From: JBFHER01 sp041584055 | GTDB lineage: Bacteria > Bacteroidota > Bacteroidia > Bacteroidales > UBA5342 | DNA: 21,708 nt | Reading direction: 5' to 3' | Assembly: GCA_041584055.1 (NCBI GenBank) | Contig: JBFHER010000032.1 | Coordinates: forward strand, 1 to 21,708 | In this document: in pieces, positions 7,900 through 15,848 of the stretch | Layout of the letters: every line of letters begins with the position of its first letter | Position numbering within the stretch: position 1 is the stretch's first letter | Translations under genes and position numbers: made by a program | Notes under the pieces: generated by a model | Databases searched by the model: none | The model's input: only the letters and a program-made list of their open reading frames with translations | Told to the model about the DNA's origin: nothing

Positions 7900-8649
7900 A
7901 TGAAGCGAAGGATAGTTGTTTTTTTATTGGGCATTGCACTCATTGCCTGTTCTGAATCACCAAAGGATCTGGATATCTATTTGTGCATTGGTCAATCTAA
8001 CATGGCAGGCAGAGGTCCGCTGGATGCTTCCGTAATGGATACCCTCCGGGGCGTTTATCTCCTTGCGGGTGATTCAACATTGATATGGGAGAAAGCAGCC
8101 AATCCGCTTAACAAATATTCATCCATTCGCAAAGACCTGAGCATGCAAAAGCTGGGGCCATCGTATTCCTTTGCCAAAGCAATGGCCGATGCATCGTCGG
8201 GCATGGAGATTGGCTTGGTTGTGAATGCCAAAGGAGGTACATCCATCAGGCAATGGCACCCGGATAGTTTGTTCTTCAAAGAAGCTGTTCGGAGAACGCG
8301 GATCGCGATGCAACAGGGGGAATTAAAAGGAATTATTTGGCATCAGGGATGTTCCGATGCCTCAAACTGGGAATCATATCTGCCAAAACTGAAGTTCATG
8401 GTAGAACAGTTCAGAACCGAATTTGACAACGAAGCTTTGCCGTTTATTGTAGGACAACTATCGGAAGATAAAGCTTCAAGAAAGGCGTTCAATGCCATGT
8501 TGCTCGGGGTGCCGACCCACATCCCGAATGCGGCAGTAGTCACATCAGAGAATCTTCATACCATCGATAATACTCATTTTGATACACAATCACAGATTGT
8601 GCTGGGACAACGGTATGCAAAAGAAATGCTCCTTTTAATGAAGCAATAA
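7900..8649 (+). CDS. SASA-family (sialate O-acetylesterase-like) carbohydrate esterase lipoprotein
   Basis: 249 residues; SGNH-type esterase that most likely removes O-acetyl groups from sugars. Lipobox LIAC (Cys17) predicts membrane anchoring, probably in the periplasm. Visible blocks: LCIGQSNMAGRG with nucleophile Ser33; VVNAKGGTSIRQW (oxyanion region, Gly112/Gly113); GIIWHQGCSD (residues 144-153), matching the family WHQGESD block except Cys151 replaces Glu; and IDNTHFD with the catalytic Asp223/His226 pair. Length fits single-domain SASA/CE6-like enzymes. The gene follows a 152-bp gap and is 10 bp upstream of the GH2 gene, so these two are probably co-transcribed. The name of the family reflects homologues; there is no reason to think sialic acid is the substrate here. 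Confidence 0.85.
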   Translation: MKRRIVVFLLGIALIACSESPKDLDIYLCIGQSNMAGRGPLDASVMDTLRGVYLLAGDSTLIWEKAANPLNKYSSIRKDLSMQKLGPSYSFAKAMADASSGMEIGLVVNAKGGTSIRQWHPDSLFFKEAVRRTRIAMQQGELKGIIWHQGCSDASNWESYLPKLKFMVEQFRTEFDNEALPFIVGQLSEDKASRKAFNAMLLGVPTHIPNAAVVTSENLHTIDNTHFDTQSQIVLGQRYAKEMLLLMKQ

Positions 8650-8659
8650 ATACTTTTTT

Positions 8660-11335
8660 ATGAAATATAAATTGATTTTACTATTTGCAGTTCTGTTAAA
8701 CCTTGTAGTTCAAGCGCAAAACAGAATACAACATACAATAAATTCAGATTGGCAGTTCTTTAAAGGCTATACATCAAAGGCTTCAGATAATGTAAATTGG
8801 GAAGCGGTAACAATTCCTCATTCCTGGAATGCTGTGGATGTGATGGATGATGTGCCCGGATATTACAGAGATACTGCCTGTTATAAAAAGGAGATTTATG
8901 TGCCGGCATCATGGCAAGACAAAGATGTGTATCTTGTTTTCGATGCTGTGGGGATCAGCGCAACGATTTACATTAACGGTCAGCTTGCAGGCGCACACAA
9001 AGGTGCTTATACCTCGTTTAATGTTCCCATCAGTGAGTTTCTTCGTTTCAATGACAACGGAAATTGCAAGAATCAGATTTTTGTGGTGGCAAACAATACT
9101 TTTTCGGAAGACATTCCGCCATTAAGTGCGGATTTTACCTTCTTTGGCGGAATTTACAGGGATGTGCACATGGTGGCAGTGGACAAATTGCATTTTGGAA
9201 TGGATAAGCTTAATTCAAATGGTGTAATTTGGCAAAGCCCAATGGTAAATACAGAGTTGGCAGAACTCGTCCTTAAAAGTGCTTTTACAAACAACTACGA
9301 TCAAAATGTAAAAGCCTCTGTTCGGCATATCATCTATGACAAAATGGGCAAAGAAGTGCTGCAATCCAATCAAAAGTATACAGCTTCTAAAGGCGAAATC
9401 AGCACAATAGAAGCCCAACTGAAAGTCAGGAATCCACACCTTTGGTCACCTGAAGAGCCTTACCTGTACAGATTAAAATCTCAGCTGATCATGGATGGAG
9501 AAGTGGTAGATCAGATTGAAAACCCACTTGCCTTTCGCTGGTTTGAGTTTGATGCTGAAAAAGGATTTTTCCTGAATGGATCACCCTATAAACTCATTGG
9601 AACATCCAGACATCAGGACTATCCCGGTTTGGGCAATGCTCTGGAAGATGGCAGGCATCTTCGGGATGTTGAGCTGCTCAAGGAAATGGGTGGAAACTTC
9701 CTGCGCATATCCCATTACCCTCAGGATAAAACAATCATTGAAGCGTGCGACAGACTGGGGATTCTAACTTCAATAGAAATTCCTTTGGTGAATCGGATTA
9801 CTGAATCAAAAGCATTTTTCGATAACTCAGAAACAATGTTGCGTGAAATGATGGCTCAGTACTACAATCATCCCAGTTTAATCGTCTGGGCTTACATGAA
9901 CGAGATACTGCTGCGACCACCCTATGATAAAAAATCGGAAGCATGGAAAAAATATCTTAAAGCAACCTATCAATTGTTTTCGGGCCTTGAAAATATCGTG
10001 CGAGAGAACGATCCATACCGTTACACGATGATGGTGGGACATGGCAGTGGAAACGACTATAAGGAAGCAGGATTGATAAGTATTCCTAAAGTTTTCGGAT
10101 GGAACGTGTATACAGGATGGTATGATGGGAAAAGTAGCAGCATTGGAAAATCAATGGATAGCAAGCATCGGCTTTGTGGCGATGTTCCCATTCTCTTAAC
10201 TGAGTATGGCGCTGACGCGGATATTCGAATCCATAGTTTTGCTGCTGAGCGCTTTGATAAGGCAGTGGAATATGCAACAGATTATCACTCAGAATACCTG
10301 AAAGCCTTTTATGAAAGACCTTTTATAAATGGGATGCTTATCTGGAATTTGGCAGATTTTAGCTCAGAGACACGTACAGAAACAACACCACATGTAAATG
10401 CAAAGGGTTTGCTCACGCTGGATCGGCTACCCAAAGATCCCTATCGTTTTTATCAGGCAAATTTACTGAAAAAGCCATTTTTGAAGATCGGCTCAAAAGA
10501 ATGGGATTTTAGAACTGATCTGGCAAAAGAAGATGGCGATACCTTTGTGGAACAAGAAGTGCAGGTATTCTCAAATGCAAAAGAAATTGGCTTATGGCTG
10601 AATGGCGCATTGCTCGGACAAGCAGATGTGATTCAGGGGATTGCAACATTTAAAGTTCCCTTCGTTCAGGGGGAGAACCAGGTCCTTGCAAAATCAACTT
10701 CAAATGAGTTTACACCCATTGATGTGGCAATAATTGATGTGAATATCATCCCAAAACAACTGAAAAACAACCCCTTCCCGGCAAGCGGTATGAATATATC
10801 ACTTGGCGACAAACGTTTTTACACCGATTATCACAACCACGAAAATTGGGTGCCGGCACAGGCATATACGGCAGGAAGCTGGGGATACATTGGTGGAGAT
10901 GTGTTTAAAATGGCAAAAAGCAAAAGACAGGGGTACGGAAGCAATAAAAACATTTTGGATACGGATCTGGATGCCATTTATGCCACCCAGCAATGTGGGA
11001 TAGAAGCGTTTCAATTTGATGTGCCGGATGGTTCCTATACCCTCGTATTGCATTTTGCAGAGTTGTTATCAGACAAAGAACACGAAGCACTGGCATACAA
11101 TCTTGATGAGGGAGGCAAAATAAAAGATGAAATGCTGGAAAGGTCATTTGATGTGCTTGTAAACAAGCAGGTCGTGATCAATCAATTGTCGAACAAAGAA
11201 CACCTGGTGCCGGAGAAAGCGATAGCATTCAAGATAAATGTAATTGTTGAGAACAATCAGGGAATTAAGGTCCAGTTCAAACCCCTCAAAGGAAAAACTA
11301 TTCTGAATGGGATTCAGCTGAAAAAGGTAAACTAA
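8660..11335 (+). CDS. GH2-family exo-glycosidase (beta-galactosidase/beta-glucuronidase type) with C-terminal malectin-like domain
   Basis: 891 residues with a Sec signal peptide (about 1-20, VVQAQ). Domain order: GH2 sugar-binding jelly roll (about 25-175; SDWQFFKG, IPHSWN, FFGGIYRDV), immunoglobulin-like middle domain (about 180-293), TIM barrel (about 295-600) with GFFLNGSPYKLIGTSRHQDY, acid/base Glu415 in AYMNE and nucleophile Glu515 in LLTEYGAD, then a further beta domain and a C-terminal malectin-like carbohydrate-binding domain (about 745-891; SFDVLVNKQVVI, ILNGIQLKKV). GH2 retaining enzymes remove terminal beta-galactose, glucuronate or mannose; the exact sugar cannot be told. It probably acts in the periplasm on oligosaccharides after lyase, sulfatase and esterase action. 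It closes the left module, facing the HTCS convergently. Confidence 0.93.
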   Translation: MKYKLILLFAVLLNLVVQAQNRIQHTINSDWQFFKGYTSKASDNVNWEAVTIPHSWNAVDVMDDVPGYYRDTACYKKEIYVPASWQDKDVYLVFDAVGISATIYINGQLAGAHKGAYTSFNVPISEFLRFNDNGNCKNQIFVVANNTFSEDIPPLSADFTFFGGIYRDVHMVAVDKLHFGMDKLNSNGVIWQSPMVNTELAELVLKSAFTNNYDQNVKASVRHIIYDKMGKEVLQSNQKYTASKGEISTIEAQLKVRNPHLWSPEEPYLYRLKSQLIMDGEVVDQIENPLAFRWFEFDAEKGFFLNGSPYKLIGTSRHQDYPGLGNALEDGRHLRDVELLKEMGGNFLRISHYPQDKTIIEACDRLGILTSIEIPLVNRITESKAFFDNSETMLREMMAQYYNHPSLIVWAYMNEILLRPPYDKKSEAWKKYLKATYQLFSGLENIVRENDPYRYTMMVGHGSGNDYKEAGLISIPKVFGWNVYTGWYDGKSSSIGKSMDSKHRLCGDVPILLTEYGADADIRIHSFAAERFDKAVEYATDYHSEYLKAFYERPFINGMLIWNLADFSSETRTETTPHVNAKGLLTLDRLPKDPYRFYQANLLKKPFLKIGSKEWDFRTDLAKEDGDTFVEQEVQVFSNAKEIGLWLNGALLGQADVIQGIATFKVPFVQGENQVLAKSTSNEFTPIDVAIIDVNIIPKQLKNNPFPASGMNISLGDKRFYTDYHNHENWVPAQAYTAGSWGYIGGDVFKMAKSKRQGYGSNKNILDTDLDAIYATQQCGIEAFQFDVPDGSYTLVLHFAELLSDKEHEALAYNLDEGGKIKDEMLERSFDVLVNKQVVINQLSNKEHLVPEKAIAFKINVIVENNQGIKVQFKPLKGKTILNGIQLKKVN

Positions 11336-11357
11336 TTGCAAAAATAAACTTGAACAC

Positions 11358-11500
11358 CTATCGGGCCTGAGTGGTTTGGAGGCGGTGGAGTACAAGCCCG
11401 TAGGGCTATGTGCTTAACAGTGCAACCCCAGACCAATGAACACAGAACCCGGCGGGAGATACCACCCATGGAGAGTCATCATTCACCAGGTGGGTGAACA
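11358..11500 (+). other. GC-rich, foldable non-coding segment between GH2 and HTCS (possible structured RNA or intron remnant)
   Basis: No convincing reading frame exists here. The segment is visibly richer in G and C than its surroundings. A strong stem-loop spans 11388-11415: GAGTACAAGCCC pairs with GGGCT-(A)-TGTGCTT around loop GTA, 12 pairs with one bulged A and some G-U pairs. It is enclosed by a second helix, TGGTTTGG (11372-11379) with CCAGACCA (11428-11435), 8 pairs including one G-U. A third hairpin is TTCACC (11482-11487) with GGTGAA (11493-11498). This nested architecture suggests a structured RNA. The style (AACAGTGCAACCCC, AACCCGGCGGGAGATACC) reminds me of bacterial group II intron domain I leaders, but that is memory-based and unverified. 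Transcription direction is assumed. Confidence 0.4.
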
Positions 11501-11560
11501 TAAATGTACTGCTATTTTTACTGATTAATAAGCTCATGCGCATTGTGGATGGGTTTCACA

Positions 11561-14500
11561 CTATTCCAAATGCCGCGTCTTATCACGCATGAATTCACTT
11601 GGCGATATGCCGTATTGCTTTTTGAATGATCGGGTGAAATAATTGTGCGAATTAAAACCAACCGCATAGCCCACTTCATTTACTTTTAGTTTTCCTTCCT
11701 TCATTATGCGAACCGCGTTTTTAAGGCGAACATCCCGAATAAACTCTGTTGCAGACTGATTGGTGAGTGATTTTAGTTTACGGTGCAGATGGGTGCGACT
11801 CAGGTTTAATTTGCTTGCCAAAATCTCCACAGAAAGATCAAAATCAGTTAAATTATCTTCCACCACACTGACGGCTTTGATAAGTAATTTTTTGTCAAGA
11901 TCAAACGAGGTATATTTGTCTTCCCAGTTGGCGTCAATTGAATTGAAAGATTCGCGAAGCACCTTCCTTGATTCCAGTAGATTGTTGATTTGAACAATTA
12001 ATAAATCATCATCAAAAGGTTTGGGAAGATAGATGTCTGCCCCGGACTGCAAGCCTTTAATACGATCCCGTACAGAATCAAGAGCCGTTAACAGGACAAC
12101 AGGAATGTGACTTGTGCGAATATCGGTTTTGATGGCTTCGCACAGCTCAATCCCATCCATCTCCGGCATCATGATATCAGAAATAACCAGGTCTGGAAAC
12201 AATGAATTAATTTGTTCCATGGCAATTTTTCCATTGCGTGCTTTGGCAACCCTGAAATGGTCCCCTAGAAGATCACCAAGATAGTTTAATAACTCAGAAT
12301 TATCTTCAACCACAAGGATGAGTGCTTCCTGATTGGCTGCTTTAACATGACTGTTGTCCTCTATTTTATTGGCGCTAACCTCCTTGTAAACTAAATCTTC
12401 GGCGCTTGATTTGTTATAAACATTTGCACTGTTTTCATCAACAGAACTGCTTTGCTTCTGAGGGATGTAAACCGTAAAAGTGGTTCCTTTATTGACTTTA
12501 CTGTTGACAACCAGGCGGCCATTGTGAAGCAAAATATAGTTTTTCGATAGAGATAGACCAATGCCCGAACTTTTCTGTGAGTCTGTATCAATCTGGTAGA
12601 ATCGTTCAAAAACAGAGGCAATATCTTTTGCATGAATTCCTCTACCTGTATCTGAAACAGAGATCTCAACAAAGTTTTCCATAATTTCATTTCCAAATGA
12701 ATATGAATTGTCTGACTCTGAGGGAATACGTTTTACATTGCTGCTTATCTCTAAGCTTATATGCCCGCCATCGGATGAATATTTAAAGGCATTCGATAAA
12801 AGATTGAACATTACCTTGTCCAGCTTGTCCGGATCAAAATCCATTTTTAGTTTTGAGATATCAGTCTTAAATTGGTAATCAAATGACCGAAAGTTTGCAT
12901 GATCTTCAAAACAGTTGTAAATGTTGCGGCAAAATGAGATGATATCCGAATTTACGGGATTGAGTTTAAGCATTCCTGAATCTGCTTTTCTGAAATCCAG
13001 AAATTGATTGATCAGACGTAACAGCCTGTCGGTATTGTTTTTAATGAGAATTAAATGCTTGTGTCTGGAAGTGTCCTGCTCCTCATCTTTCATCAATCTG
13101 TTCACAGGTCCCTGTATGAGCGTTAGAGGAGTTCTGAATTCATGGGAGATATTAGTAAATAACTGAAGCTTCATTTGATGAATATAATCTTCGTTTTCGC
13201 GTTTTACTTTCTCCAGTTCGATTTGATTTTTAAGTTGCTGTTCTTTTATAAACTGTTGGCGCAGATAAAACAATATGGATGCGATGAGGAGAAGATAAAT
13301 CAAATATGCATACCAGCTAAGCCAAAATGGTGGTACAATGCGAACAGAAATCTGAGTTGGGACTTCATTCCAAATCCCATCATTGTTGGCTGCCTTTACT
13401 TCAAATGTGTATTTGCCTGCAGGAATCTTTGTAAACGTGGCAGGTTCACCATGCCTGATGGTAATCCACTCATCGTTAAATCCAAGCATTCTGTATTTAA
13501 AACTGTTCTTCGTTGGATCGATGTAATTGTTCGTTGCAAACCTGAATCCAATTGAGTTTTGAGTGTATTTTAATCTCAGTGCTTTCGTTTTTCCGATCAC
13601 ATCATTCAGAATGCCGTTACCTGCCAATGGCAGTACAACATGGTTGTTCACATACAGATGCGTAATAATGGTTGATGGTGGAATGGGATTCGATGTTATA
13701 TCTTCCGAGCGAAAGCGTATAAAACCGTTTGTGCCGCCAAAATACATGTCACCATTGCGACAGAAAATGGCTGAATTTGGGTTAAAGCGATTGTTGGAAA
13801 TCCCGTTCGCATTGTTAAATGAACGAATGCGCTTTGATGCTGCATCAAACATACATAAACCCTGATTTGTTGTGATCCAGAGTGTTTTGTTTTTATCCTG
13901 CAGGATGGAGAATATTTCATTGCCAGGTAAACCATCTTTGATGGTAAAATGCTCCGCCTCTCCGGTTTCAGGATTAAAACGATCCAATCCCTCGCCATTT
14001 GTACCAATCCATAATAACCCGTTGTCGTCTTCATGTATTGAATAGATGATATTGCTCGACAGACTGGACGGATTCTTTTCCTGATGAAAAAAGTGAATAA
14101 ATTCATCGCTCTCTTTTTTCAGTAGATTGAGACCGTTGCGGGTGGCAAACCAGAAATCCCCATTTTTATCCTCAATGATCTGTCTCACATTGTTGCCTGA
14201 AATGGATTTTATATCCAGCGGATTGTGGCGAAAGGATTTGAATTCTTTTGTTTCAAAATCATAGAAATATGCCCCGTTAGGGTAGTTGCTTACCCATAGA
14301 CCATTATCCGTAGACAGGATGTCAAGGGCTTGAAATCCGGAGGCAAAAGGAGGTGTGAGCTGAATGAAACGGTTTGAGTTCTTTTTTTTGTACAAGACCC
14401 CGTGTCCAAAAGTTCCTACCCATAAGGTGCCGTACTTATCATAAGTAAGCGACTTAATGTTTTTTACTTTGATGCCATTGTAAATAACAGGGATGGTTTT

Positions 14501-15649
14501 GAACTCGTTGGTCAGGGGCGAAAAATAATTCAAGTTCCCATCTTCAGTCCCAACAATTAGTTCTTCCTTGTCAGGGACCTGTGCAAAAGAGCTGACTACA
14601 TTGTAACTCAGTGAATTGCCAGGTACGGACTGGGCATAGTGGTTGAATGAATTATTATACTGACTGTGAAAACAAAGCCCTCCAAGATAGGTGCCAATCC
14701 AGATGTTTTTCTGTGAATCTTTAAAAAGAGACCACACCGAATGGTTTGGCATTTCAGAATAATTCCGTGGATTGATCACTGAAACTACTTTATAATCATT
14801 GATCACCGCGATGCCGTTGTAGGTGGCAGCCCATATCTGTCCGTTCTCATCTTTTAACACACTGCGCACCTGGTTGCTGGGCAATGTGGTCTGGTCTTTA
14901 TTGCCTTCTTTGAAATAGGCCTGAACTGCACCATTGAGATTTAAACATAACAGGCCATCCGTTTCATATGCGATCCATAGTTTCTCATTGTCAATAAACA
15001 CACTGTGTATTGCGTAAGGCAATGCTTTGGTGAAAAAATAAAACTCTGTTGATTCCTGCGGCCGGTAATAAATCTCTCCATCACCGTAAAATACCCAAAT
15101 GGTACCCTGATCATCCAGGGTCAGCTTACTTACATTTTCTGTTTTTCCATTAATGTTTTTATAAAAGGTGCGCTCTGATTTAATATTCACAGTTCCCACT
15201 CCCCGTTCATCAGCAAACCAGTATGTGCCATCTCTGTCCTGAAAAAAAGAGTTGATAATCTTGCCCCCGGGATTCCCAAATTGGTCTTTTAAAGAAAAAG
15301 TCTTAAAGTTATCCGTCTTGTAATTATAAAGGCATAAGCCATTTTCTGTCGAGATCCAAAGTTGCCCCGAAAGGTCTTTGTAAATGGCATTAATCCTGTT
15401 GGTGGAAATACTGTTGGTGTCGTTCTGAAAATGACTGTATCGTTTAAAAACAATGGAATTGTAGCAGAAGAGTCCATCATTGGACCCAAGCCATATGCGC
15501 CCAATCTCATCTTCAGCAATGCACATGATAGAGTTGTATGTCACACCGCCTTCAGGTGTCACTTTCGACAATGAAATTGTTGGCGTTGTGTTGCCCGATA
15601 AAGTGGCAGCACAGGCTATAAACAATAGGAAATTAAGTAAACGTTTCAT
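11561..15649 (-). CDS. Hybrid two-component system sensor kinase/response regulator (HTCS), PUL activator
   Basis: 1362 residues combining sensor, kinase and DNA-binding regulator in one inner-membrane protein. Signal peptide/anchor about 1-19. The periplasmic part has 14 propeller blades marked by motifs such as LWIGTNGEGLDRF (53, 98, 144, 185, 225, 272, 317, 364, 410, 451, 500, 547, 591, 636), i.e. two seven-bladed propellers, then a Y_Y_Y domain (about 690-771). A membrane segment spans about 776-797. Cytoplasmic: HisKA with phospho-accepting His836 in NISHEFRTP; HATPase with Asn953, DTGRG (1000-1004) and the GIGLSLS loop; receiver (about 1109-1226) with Asp1158 and Lys1210; AraC-type helix-turn-helix (about 1262-1359; LNLSRTHLHRKLKSLT, GFNSHNYFTRSFKKQYGISP). 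All key residues are present. It likely binds an oligosaccharide product directly and activates both flanking modules. It is divergent from GH88 and convergent with GH2. Confidence 0.97.
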   Translation of the reverse strand: MKRLLNFLLFIACAATLSGNTTPTISLSKVTPEGGVTYNSIMCIAEDEIGRIWLGSNDGLFCYNSIVFKRYSHFQNDTNSISTNRINAIYKDLSGQLWISTENGLCLYNYKTDNFKTFSLKDQFGNPGGKIINSFFQDRDGTYWFADERGVGTVNIKSERTFYKNINGKTENVSKLTLDDQGTIWVFYGDGEIYYRPQESTEFYFFTKALPYAIHSVFIDNEKLWIAYETDGLLCLNLNGAVQAYFKEGNKDQTTLPSNQVRSVLKDENGQIWAATYNGIAVINDYKVVSVINPRNYSEMPNHSVWSLFKDSQKNIWIGTYLGGLCFHSQYNNSFNHYAQSVPGNSLSYNVVSSFAQVPDKEELIVGTEDGNLNYFSPLTNEFKTIPVIYNGIKVKNIKSLTYDKYGTLWVGTFGHGVLYKKKNSNRFIQLTPPFASGFQALDILSTDNGLWVSNYPNGAYFYDFETKEFKSFRHNPLDIKSISGNNVRQIIEDKNGDFWFATRNGLNLLKKESDEFIHFFHQEKNPSSLSSNIIYSIHEDDNGLLWIGTNGEGLDRFNPETGEAEHFTIKDGLPGNEIFSILQDKNKTLWITTNQGLCMFDAASKRIRSFNNANGISNNRFNPNSAIFCRNGDMYFGGTNGFIRFRSEDITSNPIPPSTIITHLYVNNHVVLPLAGNGILNDVIGKTKALRLKYTQNSIGFRFATNNYIDPTKNSFKYRMLGFNDEWITIRHGEPATFTKIPAGKYTFEVKAANNDGIWNEVPTQISVRIVPPFWLSWYAYLIYLLLIASILFYLRQQFIKEQQLKNQIELEKVKRENEDYIHQMKLQLFTNISHEFRTPLTLIQGPVNRLMKDEEQDTSRHKHLILIKNNTDRLLRLINQFLDFRKADSGMLKLNPVNSDIISFCRNIYNCFEDHANFRSFDYQFKTDISKLKMDFDPDKLDKVMFNLLSNAFKYSSDGGHISLEISSNVKRIPSESDNSYSFGNEIMENFVEISVSDTGRGIHAKDIASVFERFYQIDTDSQKSSGIGLSLSKNYILLHNGRLVVNSKVNKGTTFTVYIPQKQSSSVDENSANVYNKSSAEDLVYKEVSANKIEDNSHVKAANQEALILVVEDNSELLNYLGDLLGDHFRVAKARNGKIAMEQINSLFPDLVISDIMMPEMDGIELCEAIKTDIRTSHIPVVLLTALDSVRDRIKGLQSGADIYLPKPFDDDLLIVQINNLLESRKVLRESFNSIDANWEDKYTSFDLDKKLLIKAVSVVEDNLTDFDLSVEILASKLNLSRTHLHRKLKSLTNQSATEFIRDVRLKNAVRIMKEGKLKVNEVGYAVGFNSHNYFTRSFKKQYGISPSEFMRDKTRHLE

Positions 15650-15672
15650 TCTAAGATTTAAACGCTAAAAAT

Positions 15673-15695
15673 AAGCATTTTATAAAAAGCATTTT
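15673..15695. repeat. Direct repeat AAGCATTTT x2 just upstream of HTCS start
   Basis: AAGCATTTT occurs at 15673-15681 and 15687-15695, with a start-to-start distance of 14 bases, within about 45 bp upstream of the HTCS ATG (15649, minus strand). On the minus strand it reads AAAATGCTT. It could be part of the HTCS promoter or leader. The AT-rich context makes chance repetition possible. Confidence 0.35.
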
Positions 15696-15735
15696 TTAGT
15701 TTTTAAGATAATAATTAGCACAAATGTTGTTTTAT

Positions 15736-15780
15736 GGAACATAAATATAAAAAGGGAACAATAATTCCGTATAAAGGAAC
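15736..15780. promoter_or_regulatory. Candidate HTCS operator: three spaced GGAAC direct repeats
   Basis: GGAAC occurs at 15736-15740, 15755-15759 and 15776-15780, start-to-start 19 and 21 bp, i.e. about two helical turns, so all face roughly the same side of the DNA. An inverted TTCC at 15765-15768 makes GGAAC-AATAA-TTCC with the middle copy. Repeat 3 ends 31 bp before the -7 box at 15812, where an AraC-type activator would contact polymerase. AraC-family HTCS outputs commonly bind direct repeats about this far apart. The assignment is by position and pattern only. Confidence 0.45.
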
Positions 15781-15811
15781 CAATGATATAAAAAAATAGT
15801 TTTCCGGGGTG

Positions 15812-15819
15812 TATATTTG
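15812..15819 (+). promoter_or_regulatory. Bacteroidota -7 promoter box TATATTTG for the GH88 operon
   Basis: TATATTTG matches the Bacteroidota -7 consensus TAnnTTTG exactly and lies 29 bp before the GH88 start codon, so transcription would begin at about 15826. No good TTTG -33 element is visible at the expected distance, which fits a promoter that depends on an activator bound just upstream, as the GGAAC repeats suggest. Confidence 0.55.
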
Positions 15820-15848
15820 TTTACAACTCAGTAAAGCAAATCTTATTC

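Noticed and set aside
11388..11460. Possible tRNA
   Set aside because: The stem-loop has a 3-nt loop and there is no cloverleaf, T-arm consensus or acceptor stem of 7 pairs; it does not fit a tRNA.
13175..14106. Open frames of 100-136 codons inside the HTCS gene (both strands)
   Set aside because: They are shadows of the HTCS coding sequence with no recognisable features; the HTCS frame is intact and explains all conserved motifs.
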